Origin: Dyadobacter chenwenxiniae
Lineage (GTDB): Bacteria; Bacteroidota; Bacteroidia; Cytophagales; Spirosomataceae
Assembly: GCF_022869785.1 (NCBI RefSeq)
Contig: NZ_CP094997.1
Coordinates: 6,515,001 to 6,579,000, forward strand
DNA length: 64,000 nt
Reading direction: 5' to 3'
The translations under genes were made by a program, and so were the position numbers. The notes under the pieces were generated by a model. The model was not told the DNA's origin. It saw nothing but the letters and a program-made list of their open reading frames with translations, and did not search any database. Below are positions 37,034 to 45,642 of the stretch, piece after piece (positions within the stretch are counted from its first letter, which is position 1; every line of letters begins with the position of its first letter).

Positions 37034-37864
37034 TTATTTTAACTGATAAGCCACGACACCATTTTTTGCGAATGTCGGTACGTAGACGATTTTCTTAACC
37101 GAATCATAACCAATGTCCGCCGAATTTGTTTTGTCTGCCGCAGTATCTAGCAACTTCTCTGTTGTCCCGTCGGCCTTTACGTAATAAACTACGCCAGCCC
37201 AGCAAGACACGATGTATTCTCCCGGTATAACCTGCTCAATGCCATCGGTGCTTTTGTCCATTCCTTCTGCAACAATGCTTACTTTTTTGTCGGTACTAAG
37301 TCGTTTCAATGTGCCCGCATCCGCGATCAACAGGTCCGAACCAACTGCCAGAACGCCATTAGGCCTGGTCAGATCTTCAAAATAGATCGATACTTTGCCA
37401 TCCTTAATTAAATGGACTTTCTTCGTATCCGAATCAGAAACGTAAATATTTCCATCGGAATCAATCGTGAGGTCGTTCAGGAACTTGGATCCTTCTACGG
37501 CATGTCTGTTTAAGATTTTTCCAGCCTTGATATCGATCTCAACAACGTCCGTCACGTCCGTGACGAATAGTTTGTTGCCCTTGATGCCCATCCCTTTTGG
37601 CGCATGCAGCCCCGTAATCCAGTCTTTATTAATGATTTTACCGTCCAGTCCAACTTTTCCGATTGCTCCTTTTCCATCTTTTTCTCCCGCTTTTCCGTCG
37701 ATCTGGGCCACATATAGCAGCTTGTCCTGCGCGCTGTAAAAAACAGATTCCGGCACCGGAAGTGAAGCATCAGTTGCCCATATCTCCGTTAGGGAATGTT
37801 GCGCATTGCCAGCCACCGCAGCCAATAGCAGCGATGCCGTGAATAGTAGTTGAATGGATTTCAT
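37034..37864 (-). CDS. Secreted beta-propeller protein, SMP-30/gluconolactonase-like
   Basis: A 276-residue exported protein with a signal peptide ending AGNAQ. The mature part is built of six-bladed propeller-like repeats: VYFSAQDKLLYVAQ-type, GNIYVSDSDTKKVHLI, GVLAVGSDLLIAD and a final blade KKIVYVPTF. The SMP-30/NHL group includes calcium-dependent lactonases, but I cannot confirm metal residues. The substrate is unknown. A 90-base leader contains a TAnnTTTG element. Confidence 0.7.
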   Translation of the reverse strand: MKSIQLLFTASLLLAAVAGNAQHSLTEIWATDASLPVPESVFYSAQDKLLYVAQIDGKAGEKDGKGAIGKVGLDGKIINKDWITGLHAPKGMGIKGNKLFVTDVTDVVEIDIKAGKILNRHAVEGSKFLNDLTIDSDGNIYVSDSDTKKVHLIKDGKVSIYFEDLTRPNGVLAVGSDLLIADAGTLKRLSTDKKVSIVAEGMDKSTDGIEQVIPGEYIVSCWAGVVYYVKADGTTEKLLDTAADKTNSADIGYDSVKKIVYVPTFAKNGVVAYQLK

Positions 37865-37953
37865 GTTTTTAGTTTGCGTGGATATGTTTCCTGACAGGCA
37901 AGATTGACTAGGAGTGATATACCTTTCTGATTTACCAATTTTTGATACTTACT

Positions 37954-37961
37954 CAAAGCTA
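37954..37961 (-). promoter_or_regulatory. Putative -7 box upstream of the beta-propeller gene
   Basis: On the minus strand this reads TAGCTTTG, a full TAnnTTTG match 90 bases before the ATG. There is no clear -33 element. Confidence 0.3.
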
Positions 37962-38007
37962 AATAAAAATGGCCAAAACAGTTCGTTGCGGCCAATTTTA
38001 AATTTTT

Positions 38008-38463
38008 TTATAATTTAATCCTCAAATCGTAAACGAAGTCTTTGATTTCCAGAATCCGGAAAGCGTCTTTGTGATTGAATAGGGGATTGAGCAGATAATT
38101 AAATTCCTCGGGCAGGATTGCAGAGGGGATTTCCAGAAACGCGTGAGAAGATTTTTTCAATAATGTTGTTCCAAAATCTTTAGTCGAAGCAGGAGCCGGT
38201 GCGTCGCGCCAGTTGCCAGGTAGTTCCGGAATACCGACCTGATGAATTTTTAATGGCGCCAGCTCAAACGTAGTGATACTCAATGCCCTGGGAATGTCAT
38301 CAATGCTGATATTCGCAGTGTATTCCAAAAGAGCCAATGCCCGGCTCGCCGAAGTATAAATGCACGGAGTCAGTTTGTGGTTCCAGCGTCCGCCGTAAAG
38401 CCTGGCGCCTTCTCCTTCCATATCGTGTGCGTATTTGGTGCGTCCAACCCGGTAAACGATCAT
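38008..38463 (-). CDS. RES-domain toxin of a type II toxin-antitoxin pair
   Basis: A 151-residue RES-family protein, recognised by the N-terminal YRVGRTKYA, the GARLYGGRWN segment, IYTSASRALALLEY and the C-terminal RILEIKDFVYD. RES toxins studied elsewhere degrade or modify NAD+ and relate to ADP-ribosyl transferases. The gene follows its antitoxin by six bases, the usual order for this family (antitoxin first). The expected conserved Arg, Glu and Ser are present. It is small and compact, with no fusion. Confidence 0.85.
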   Translation of the reverse strand: MIVYRVGRTKYAHDMEGEGARLYGGRWNHKLTPCIYTSASRALALLEYTANISIDDIPRALSITTFELAPLKIHQVGIPELPGNWRDAPAPASTKDFGTTLLKKSSHAFLEIPSAILPEEFNYLLNPLFNHKDAFRILEIKDFVYDLRIKL

Positions 38464-38469
38464 ATCGGA

Positions 38470-38985
38470 TTAAGAATAAACACCGTAATCAATCCGGCCA
38501 ATAATATTTTTGACTTCTTCCCGCCCGAACTGGTTATCCAGAAGATCATATGGACTCTCGCCTCCCAACGCCCGGTTCGGACTGAATATCCAGCGGTTGA
38601 ACCGGTCTACATCCTCAAAAACCTCATAACCATAAGAGTAAATGTCCGCAAGGCTTACGATTTTTTCGCTCACGGTAGGATTGAATTTATCAGGCCCTTT
38701 CTTATTAATAAGTGTTGCGCGCGCCACTGACAATGTTGCCGCCAGCTGATCATAATCCATACCGATTTTATCCTTAAAGCCTTCCAGATCCGTTTTGCTT
38801 ATCCCGCGCTTAACAACGTGCATTTTTTCTATGGCAGTCATTTTACTTTCAGGTTTTTGAATGTGTGTATTGAAAATAATGCTTGCAGGCACAAAGCTCG
38901 ACCCATAGGTTGCCTGCAAATCAGAGAACTCTTTTGACTTCAAGTTCTCTGTATCCAAATAAGCCTTTTTATCGCGCTGTGCCAC
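38470..38985 (-). CDS. Xre/MbcA/ParS-type antitoxin (DUF2384)
   Basis: A 171-residue antitoxin. A central Xre-like helix-turn-helix (about 60-95) is followed by the C-terminal toxin-binding domain typical of RES partners: VFEDVDRFNRWIFSPNRALGGESPYDLL, then a terminal segment that plugs the toxin active site in known complexes. It starts with a GTG at 38985, which falls at the probable transcription start, so translation may be leaderless. A downstream ATG is possible but would shorten the N-terminal arm. The gene is followed by the toxin on the same strand. Confidence 0.85.
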   Translation of the reverse strand: MAQRDKKAYLDTENLKSKEFSDLQATYGSSFVPASIIFNTHIQKPESKMTAIEKMHVVKRGISKTDLEGFKDKIGMDYDQLAATLSVARATLINKKGPDKFNPTVSEKIVSLADIYSYGYEVFEDVDRFNRWIFSPNRALGGESPYDLLDNQFGREEVKNIIGRIDYGVYS

Positions 38986-38989
38986 AAGA

Positions 38990-39023
38990 CAAATTTACAC
39001 TTATTAGAGTATACTTTTATACT
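38990..39023 (-). promoter_or_regulatory. RES/Xre promoter with palindromic operator
   Basis: On the minus strand TAAATTTG (38990-38997) is a full TAnnTTTG match only five bases before the GTG. Upstream, at the -33 position, lies the 16-base palindrome AGTATACTTTTATACT (39008-39023). A palindrome in the place of the upstream element is what is expected of an autoregulated antitoxin operator. Confidence 0.5.
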
Positions 39024-39033
39024 GATTTGAAAT

Positions 39034-39068
39034 AAAAAAAACCTCCGGCCATTTGCAGGAGGTTTTGG
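39034..39068 (-). terminator. Terminator of the HEAT/DUF1080 gene
   Basis: On the minus strand AAAACCTCC pairs with GGAGGTTTT, followed by a T run. It lies 13 bases after the stop codon of the large upstream gene and before the antitoxin promoter. Confidence 0.75.
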
Positions 39069-39080
39069 ATATCAAAACAC

Positions 39081-42000
39081 TTATTTCTTTTTCTTCTTCT
39101 TGGAGGTGGAGGCAGTCGGTTCAGCGGCCGTTTTAGTCAAATCCGCTATTCTGATATTCCTGAATTTCAGTTCTGAGCCGTGACCTAAGAAGCCTAAATG
39201 CCCGCTTGTGCGTTTCAATCCGGGATGTTCCTTGCGGTCTACTGTGCCGTTTTTGCTTGCTTCGGCCAGGTCGCCGTCCAGGATGACAGTTCCGTTCAAT
39301 GTTACTTTTATCTTGGAACCCTGCACGCGCACTTCCTCGTAATTCCATTCGCCCATGGGTTTCAAAAAGCCTCTTTTCGCCGGAATAATGCCATACGCGG
39401 AGCCGTGATACTGATATTCATGCAAGTCCTTATAAATGTCGGCATCATTGTCCAGAATCTGAATTTCGGTCCCTACATATGCTGCGTCGCCTTCCATCGG
39501 CGTCCTGATTCCGAGTCCGTTATTCGCTCCCGGTGTTAGCTGGAACTCAAAACGGAAGTCGAAATCGCTGTATTCGTCCTTGGTATACAGGTTTCCTTTG
39601 CCGCCTTTCTTGGGATCAACAACCAATGCGCCGTTTTCGATGAAATAATCGGTGCGGTTGCCAACCCAGTTGAACATATCGGTTCCATCAAAAAGCACTT
39701 TAAAGCCCTCTTTTTTCTCAGCATCCGACAATGTAAACGGCTCAGGACGAGCAATTTCTCTTACGTACACATCCCTGTAGTTGATCTGATTTCCGTGCGC
39801 CTGCAATTCGATCTGTTCTTTGGCAAAAATAGGGAGGTTACGGTCCCAATAATTTTCCAGGATCACATTATCTACGACATTCTCCCCATTCAGATCCACA
39901 GAAATGCGGTCACCGATCATCGTAATGTGAAATGTGTTCCAGTTGCCGATTGCGTTGTCGGCCAGTTTTGAAGGCTTACTTTCGTTGGTTTTATTGTTAT
40001 ACAAACCGCCTGACCCAACTTGTGCGCCTACACTCACCCGCGACGTGTCCCAGATCTGCACCTGAGGCGTTCCGCGCAGATAAATGCCCGCATCGCCATC
40101 TTTCTGGATTTTCCAGTCTACAAACATTTCAAAATCACCATATTGCTTCACCGTGGCAAGGTTGTCGCCGTGGCCGGAAAAAACGAGTTCTCCATCTTTG
40201 GCAAACCAATCTTTCTGTGCAGCTTCATCTGCCTTTTTTTGTTTGTAAGCCAAACTGTCGGCGCTCATCTTGCCACGAGCGATCGGGTTTTCAACCAGAC
40301 CTTTCCAGCCGGAAAGATCTTTTCCATTAAACAACGCTACAAAGCCTTGGTCTTTTGGGAGCTCGGATAAATGCCTTTTGATTGATTCTCTTTGATATTC
40401 AGCATCTTTTCCTTTCAGCAAAGACGAAGTTTTTGTGAGCAAATCACGAATTTCAGCACCGTAAAAATTCTTATTAGCCAGCGCGATCGACATCACAGCT
40501 TGTGCAGCAGCTTGTTCAGTCGCCGGATTGTCCAGATATTTTCCTGCAAAAAGCAATGCGTTGAATGTTCTCAAACGAGGCAGTTCTTTCAGGATCATTT
40601 CCTTTTGTGCATCCGTTTTTGCTAATGCCATGGCTTCCCGAAGCATAATTACCTTATTAACAGGCGTTTTGGTTGATTTCGTAGCCGCAGAAACATAGCC
40701 TGTCAATGCTGAGTTGAATTCATCCGCATCTGTTGTTTTCCTGGCAATCGCCAGCAGCTCATTAGCAACACTCGCATCAGACCATGCCGCCAATGCAGCA
40801 ATTGCGGCCTTTTTTGCACTTGCATCACCACTATTGTAAGCAGAAACCACTGAATTCGCTGCTGTTTTGCCGCCTATGCTTGCCAAAACGGCCAGGTAAT
40901 TCGACTGTTTGTCAGCCGGGGACGCTTGCATTTGTTTTAAGATCGCGTCTGTTTGAGCCTTTGTATCGCCGGCGCCTTTCACGCCCGCAGCCACCGCTTT
41001 TTGAATGGCAGCCATTTGTTCTGCATCGCTCACTGTGTTGAGCAGAATGAACATCTGCGGCAGATCATTCGGAGTAGTAAGCGATTTTAGCGCTGTGTAA
41101 GCAGATTTCGAAACCTCAGCATTTGGACTTTTCAGCAACGCAAACACATTACTAAGCTTCGAACTCGCTTCCCGTGCAGCCAAAACGTCAATAGCGGCTG
41201 ATTGTGCTGGTGCGGGAAGCGTTGGTAATGCTGTCGCCAGTTGGTTTACAACCGCATCTCCTTTAATGGTTAGCAAACTGCTTTTAACCGCGGCAACTTC
41301 ATCCGCATTTGCAGTTTTCAGAACGTTGATTAAACCCGGAAGACTTTTTTCCTGGCCTATTTTTCCAGCCGCCCAAATTGCAGCCAGTTTTACCTTGCTA
41401 TCCTTGGCGCTTAATGATTTTTGAATTGCAGGCAAAGCATCAAGGGAATTAGCGTGGCCCAGCATTGTAATAATCTCTGCCTGGACTTCCGGTTTGGCCT
41501 TTTTCATTGCATTTAGCCAGGGCGTTGTACCGTCTGCCATGAGGTATTTTTGGCCTAATTTCAATGCGGCAATCCGGTATTCAGGATCAGCGCTTTGCAA
41601 TGCACTCACCAACACAGGAACGGATTCGCGTTTTTTAATGTCGGAGTAAATTTTTAATGCAGCCGAGCGGGTTGGTGTTTGCTTCACGTCCGGCGTGTTT
41701 TTGAGCAATGCTAATGCGGCTTTTTCAGCGGCAGGAGTGTTGCCATTCTCTGCCAACCGTGCCAGATATTTGAGATAGACGGCCGTTGCGTCCGATTCGT
41801 CGTAACCGAAATTTGCCTTTTGCGCAGCAGCCAATAAAATCTGCTCAGAGGAGGGAGCACCGATTTCCGATAATGCGAATAAGCTTACTTTGCGTAAAAG
41901 CAGATCCTCATTCACTGCCGATTTCTCGATCATGGAAGCCGCTTCCTTATAATGCGCACCGCCTAATGCTTCGATAATTGCAATTTGTGTGCTTTCGGGA

Positions 42001-42518
42001 GCACCTTCCAAACCTTGTAGTAATGCACCACCCGCAGCAGGGGAGCCTATTCTTGCCAATGTTCTTGAAGCCGGGCCTGAAAGTCTCTCATCTTTCAGGT
42101 AAGGTCTCAAAACCTCAATGGACTCATCTTTTCCAACGGTCTGCAATTGATAGATCAGGAAATTTTTGGTGTCGGGATCGCTTACTTTGGACAATGCTTC
42201 TCCGTAAGCCTCAGCCGCAATTTTGCGAAAATCTTCTTTCCCAGCCTGTGAAGCGTAGTAAGTGAACCCACCGATGGCGTATTGAATTTTGGTATTATCC
42301 CCCTTACCAAACGGCGAAAGCATGGATGCGATCTGCATCAAACCCGGCTTGCCGAGCTGGCCAAGTTCTTCCATGTTTTTCTTTAATGCAGCTTCGTTTT
42401 GGGAAGGAAGTTTGGACAGTAGCGCTTTGGCTTTGGTCGCCAGTGCGTCGTCCGTTTGAGCCCATGCCTGCGATATCAGCATGCTGAGGGCCAGAATGGT
42501 AAATATTTGTTTTTTCAT
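39081..42518 (-). CDS. Giant secreted HEAT-repeat protein with two DUF1080 (3-keto-disaccharide hydrolase) domains
   Basis: A 1145-residue protein with a signal peptide (cleavage after QAWAQ). Residues about 30-715 are alpha-helical HEAT-type repeats, dominated by AL-x-LG/KIG patterns. Two DUF1080 domains follow: residues about 721-928 beginning GFVALFNGKDLSGW, and about 935-1128 beginning FKVLFDGTDMFNW. A Lys-rich end closes the protein. DUF1080 enzymes hydrolyse glycosides that carry a 3-keto sugar and are jelly-roll folds. The gene lies 50 bases downstream of a Tat-exported Gfo/Idh/MocA oxidoreductase, so they probably form one operon and one pathway. The start is the ATG at 42518, with a clear signal peptide. 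Confidence 0.85.
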   Translation of the reverse strand: MKKQIFTILALSMLISQAWAQTDDALATKAKALLSKLPSQNEAALKKNMEELGQLGKPGLMQIASMLSPFGKGDNTKIQYAIGGFTYYASQAGKEDFRKIAAEAYGEALSKVSDPDTKNFLIYQLQTVGKDESIEVLRPYLKDERLSGPASRTLARIGSPAAGGALLQGLEGAPESTQIAIIEALGGAHYKEAASMIEKSAVNEDLLLRKVSLFALSEIGAPSSEQILLAAAQKANFGYDESDATAVYLKYLARLAENGNTPAAEKAALALLKNTPDVKQTPTRSAALKIYSDIKKRESVPVLVSALQSADPEYRIAALKLGQKYLMADGTTPWLNAMKKAKPEVQAEIITMLGHANSLDALPAIQKSLSAKDSKVKLAAIWAAGKIGQEKSLPGLINVLKTANADEVAAVKSSLLTIKGDAVVNQLATALPTLPAPAQSAAIDVLAAREASSKLSNVFALLKSPNAEVSKSAYTALKSLTTPNDLPQMFILLNTVSDAEQMAAIQKAVAAGVKGAGDTKAQTDAILKQMQASPADKQSNYLAVLASIGGKTAANSVVSAYNSGDASAKKAAIAALAAWSDASVANELLAIARKTTDADEFNSALTGYVSAATKSTKTPVNKVIMLREAMALAKTDAQKEMILKELPRLRTFNALLFAGKYLDNPATEQAAAQAVMSIALANKNFYGAEIRDLLTKTSSLLKGKDAEYQRESIKRHLSELPKDQGFVALFNGKDLSGWKGLVENPIARGKMSADSLAYKQKKADEAAQKDWFAKDGELVFSGHGDNLATVKQYGDFEMFVDWKIQKDGDAGIYLRGTPQVQIWDTSRVSVGAQVGSGGLYNNKTNESKPSKLADNAIGNWNTFHITMIGDRISVDLNGENVVDNVILENYWDRNLPIFAKEQIELQAHGNQINYRDVYVREIARPEPFTLSDAEKKEGFKVLFDGTDMFNWVGNRTDYFIENGALVVDPKKGGKGNLYTKDEYSDFDFRFEFQLTPGANNGLGIRTPMEGDAAYVGTEIQILDNDADIYKDLHEYQYHGSAYGIIPAKRGFLKPMGEWNYEEVRVQGSKIKVTLNGTVILDGDLAEASKNGTVDRKEHPGLKRTSGHLGFLGHGSELKFRNIRIADLTKTAAEPTASTSKKKKKK

Positions 42519-42568
42519 GAATGGTCAAGGATGGAAATGAATGGGTGCAAATTTTGGAACAACACGGA

Positions 42569-43843
42569 TCAAATGGTCCATGGGCCGCGCATGGGCTGGT
42601 TAATCAATCGGTTTGCACCTTCATCATCGATAAATTCTTGTTTTTCGGGGTCAAATTTGAGAGAGCGGCCCAGCCTCAATGCTGCCAGTCCCATATTTAC
42701 AATGGTGCAGGAGCGGTGGCCGTTTTCTTCGTTCAGCGCAAATTTTTTGCGGTTTTTGACGGCGTCCACAAAGTCGGTAACCTGAGGCTCTGGATCCGGG
42801 AATGCGGCCAGTTTCCTTTCAAGATCTGGGATGTCGGATTGGAAATTAGGGAACAGCTTTCCTTTCGGGCCTTCAATGTAAGCCACTTTTTCATCTTTCG
42901 CCTCACCGTCCAGCACGATCTGGCAGCCATCGGCATAAGTGTAAGTGATTCGTCGCCAGGTTCCTACGGCTTCTGTGTGCTGCTGGGGAGCGTCCACTTC
43001 CACGCTTACCGGGCTTGTGTCATCTTTGCCAAGAAAATATTGGATGGGGTCAATGTAATGCTGGCCCATATCGCCCAATCCACCGCCGTCATAATCCCAG
43101 TAACCCCGGAAGGTCTGGTGCACGCGATGCTCGCTATACGGTTTGTAAGGCGCAGGTCCGAGCCACATTTCATAATCCAGCTCGGCCGGAACGGGCTGCG
43201 GAACATTGTTTGTATTGCCTACCCAGTAAAATTTCCAGTCAAAACCGGTATGCTTGCTCACGGTAACTTTCAAAGGCCAGCCCAGCAAACCGCTTTGAAC
43301 CAACTTCTTAATGGGTTTTACAGGCGTTCTCATGCCGTAAAAGTTATCCTGAAACCTGAACCAGGTGTTTAACCGGAAAATCCGGCCGTGCTGCTGCACT
43401 GCTTCCACGAGCCTTTTCCCTTCACCGATTGTGCGGGTCATCGGTTTTTCACACCACACATCTTTTCCGGCGCGGGCTGCATCTGCGGCAATGATTCCAT
43501 GCCAATGCGGTGGCGTGGCCACGTGTACAATGTCAACTTCCGGGAGCTGAATGACTTCGCGATAATCGGAGAAGGTTTTTACGCCTTTATCCACCATGCC
43601 AACGGCTATATCCAGGTGTTTTTTGTCCACATCACAAAGCGCAACGACTTTGGTGCCTGCATAAGGAATGTGGCCGCGGCCCATCGAACCGGTGCCTACG
43701 ATGGCTTTGGTCAATTGGTCGCTGGGGGCGATGAAACCTTTGCCAAGAACATGGCGGGGAACAATGGAAAAAGTGGCCAGCGTCGCCAGTGAGCCTTTGA
43801 TAAAGGTCCGTCTGGACGCAGAGGTGCCCGTCTTTTCTTTCAT
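42569..43843 (-). CDS. Tat-exported Gfo/Idh/MocA-family oxidoreductase
   Basis: A 424-residue NAD(P)-dependent sugar oxidoreductase. The N-terminus contains a twin-arginine signal (SRRTFIKG, about residues 10-17), a Rossmann fold with IVGTGSMGRGH near residue 50, the conserved EKP in WCEKPM, and a Gfo/Idh C-terminal sheet with GDMGQHYIDP. Exported members of this family that sit beside DUF1080 genes have been linked to oxidation or removal of 3-keto sugars. It lies 50 bases upstream of the giant DUF1080 gene on the same strand. Sugar specificity is not readable. Confidence 0.85.
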   Translation of the reverse strand: MKEKTGTSASRRTFIKGSLATLATFSIVPRHVLGKGFIAPSDQLTKAIVGTGSMGRGHIPYAGTKVVALCDVDKKHLDIAVGMVDKGVKTFSDYREVIQLPEVDIVHVATPPHWHGIIAADAARAGKDVWCEKPMTRTIGEGKRLVEAVQQHGRIFRLNTWFRFQDNFYGMRTPVKPIKKLVQSGLLGWPLKVTVSKHTGFDWKFYWVGNTNNVPQPVPAELDYEMWLGPAPYKPYSEHRVHQTFRGYWDYDGGGLGDMGQHYIDPIQYFLGKDDTSPVSVEVDAPQQHTEAVGTWRRITYTYADGCQIVLDGEAKDEKVAYIEGPKGKLFPNFQSDIPDLERKLAAFPDPEPQVTDFVDAVKNRKKFALNEENGHRSCTIVNMGLAALRLGRSLKFDPEKQEFIDDEGANRLINQPMRGPWTI

Positions 43844-43996
43844 TAGTTAAGGATGTTTAGGAAATAAACTTATTAAGTAGGGAGTGAATTTAGAATAATA
43901 ATCAGAATGTAGCAAAGCAGCGATTTGGAATGGAAACATTAAAATCCGATTACTTTATAATGAACCAGGATTTCCTCTAACATTCCTATTTCGTGC

Positions 43997-45556
43997 TTAA
44001 AGCGGAATATTCCCGTGTTTTTTTCTGGGCAAAACGTCTACTTTATTTTCCAGCATTTCAAAAGCCCTGATCAATTTTTCGCGTGTCTGGTCGGGATAAA
44101 TGACTTCGTCGATATAGCCCCGGAATGCTGCCCGATAGGGGTTTGTGAATTTTTCAGAGTAGTCTTCAATTTTTTCTTTCAGCTTTTCAGCGGGGTCTTC
44201 TGCTTGGGCGATTTCACGTTTGAAAATGATCTCTGCTGCGCCGCTCGCACCCATTACGGCAATTTCTGCGGTAGGCCATGCAAAGTTCATATCTGCGCCA
44301 ATGTGTTTGGAATTCATCACATCATAAGCGCCGCCGTAAGCCTTTCTGGTGATGACGGTGATACGGGGAACGGTGGCTTCGCAAAACGCGTAAAGCAACT
44401 TGGCACCGTTGGTAATGATCGCATTCCATTCCTGATCCGTCCCCGGCAAAAACCCCGGAACGTCTTCCAAAACCAGCAGCGGAATGTTGAAACTATCGCA
44501 AAACCTTACAAAACGAGCCGCTTTTTGGCTGGAATGAATGTCGAGGACACCTGCAAGAACGGCAGGCTGATTGGCCACAATGCCGATGCTCCGCCCCGCA
44601 ATTCGCGCAAAACCGACCACAATGTTTTCTGCAAAATTCTGGTGCACTTCAAAGAAACTTTCCGGATCGGCGATTTCAGCGATCACCTCACGCATGTCAT
44701 AAGGCTGATTGGCATTGTCCGGGATAACGCTATTTAAAGCAGGACGGGATTCATCTTGGGTCTCATAGGGAACGCTTGGAGCATTTTCCTCGCAATTCTG
44801 AGGCATATAGCTGAGCAGCTTTTTAATGTTCAGCAAACATTCTACTTCATTGGGTGAAACAAAATGCGTGATGCCCGATTTGGTCGCATGCGTCATTGCC
44901 CCGCCCAGTTCCTCGGCCGTAACCGTCTCGTGCGTGACGGTTTTAACCACGTTAGGGCCGGTCACAAACATATAACTGGTGTTTTCGACCATTAGTATAA
45001 AATCAGTGATCGCAGGAGAATAAACCGCGCCGCCCGCGCACGGTCCCATCACAGCGGAAATTTGCGGAATGACGCCCGACGCCAATGTGTTTTTATAAAA
45101 AATATCCGCATAACCAGCCAGCGAAAGCACGCCTTCCTGAATCCTGGCTCCACCCGAATCATTCAAACCAATCACAGGGGCGCCGTTTTTCATGGCGAGA
45201 TCCATGATTTTGCAGATTTTCTCGGCATGCGTTTCAGAAAGCGAGCCGCCGAAAACGGTAAAATCCTGCGCAAAAACGTAAACCAGCCGACCATTGACCT
45301 TACCATAACCTGTAACCACGCCATCACCCAGATAATGTTCCCTATCCAGTCCAAAATCCTTGCTCCGGTGCATTACAAACTTCCCGATTTCCTCAAATGT
45401 GCCTTTATCGATCAGCACCATGATCCGCTCGCGGGCGGTTAGCTTGCCTTTTGCATGTTGTGCCTCAATCCTTTGCGCACCTCCACCCAACTCGGCCTCG
45501 GCATTTTTCTGATCTAAAAGTTCTTTTTTTGAAGTCGCGGAAGATACTGATCCCAT
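43997..45556 (-). CDS. pccB: Acyl-CoA (propionyl-CoA type) carboxylase beta subunit
   Basis: A 519-residue carboxyltransferase that moves carboxyl from biotin to acyl-CoA. The two crotonase-like halves are complete: the first has GGARIQEGV and the second has DVPGFLPGTDQEW and the GAYDVMNS segment. Length and overall pattern match propionyl- or methylcrotonyl-type beta subunits rather than AccD of acetyl-CoA carboxylase. It stands alone here; a biotin-carrier protein is at 19430 and no alpha subunit is seen. A 153-base gap with no gene precedes the Gfo/Idh gene. Confidence 0.9.
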   Translation of the reverse strand: MGSVSSATSKKELLDQKNAEAELGGGAQRIEAQHAKGKLTARERIMVLIDKGTFEEIGKFVMHRSKDFGLDREHYLGDGVVTGYGKVNGRLVYVFAQDFTVFGGSLSETHAEKICKIMDLAMKNGAPVIGLNDSGGARIQEGVLSLAGYADIFYKNTLASGVIPQISAVMGPCAGGAVYSPAITDFILMVENTSYMFVTGPNVVKTVTHETVTAEELGGAMTHATKSGITHFVSPNEVECLLNIKKLLSYMPQNCEENAPSVPYETQDESRPALNSVIPDNANQPYDMREVIAEIADPESFFEVHQNFAENIVVGFARIAGRSIGIVANQPAVLAGVLDIHSSQKAARFVRFCDSFNIPLLVLEDVPGFLPGTDQEWNAIITNGAKLLYAFCEATVPRITVITRKAYGGAYDVMNSKHIGADMNFAWPTAEIAVMGASGAAEIIFKREIAQAEDPAEKLKEKIEDYSEKFTNPYRAAFRGYIDEVIYPDQTREKLIRAFEMLENKVDVLPRKKHGNIPL

Positions 45557-45642
45557 GTAATACGGACGATATGGTTACATTTGTTCTTGTAGAGAATCTA
45601 AATATACTGTCATTTTACTGATTCGGGAAATTATTGCAACTT

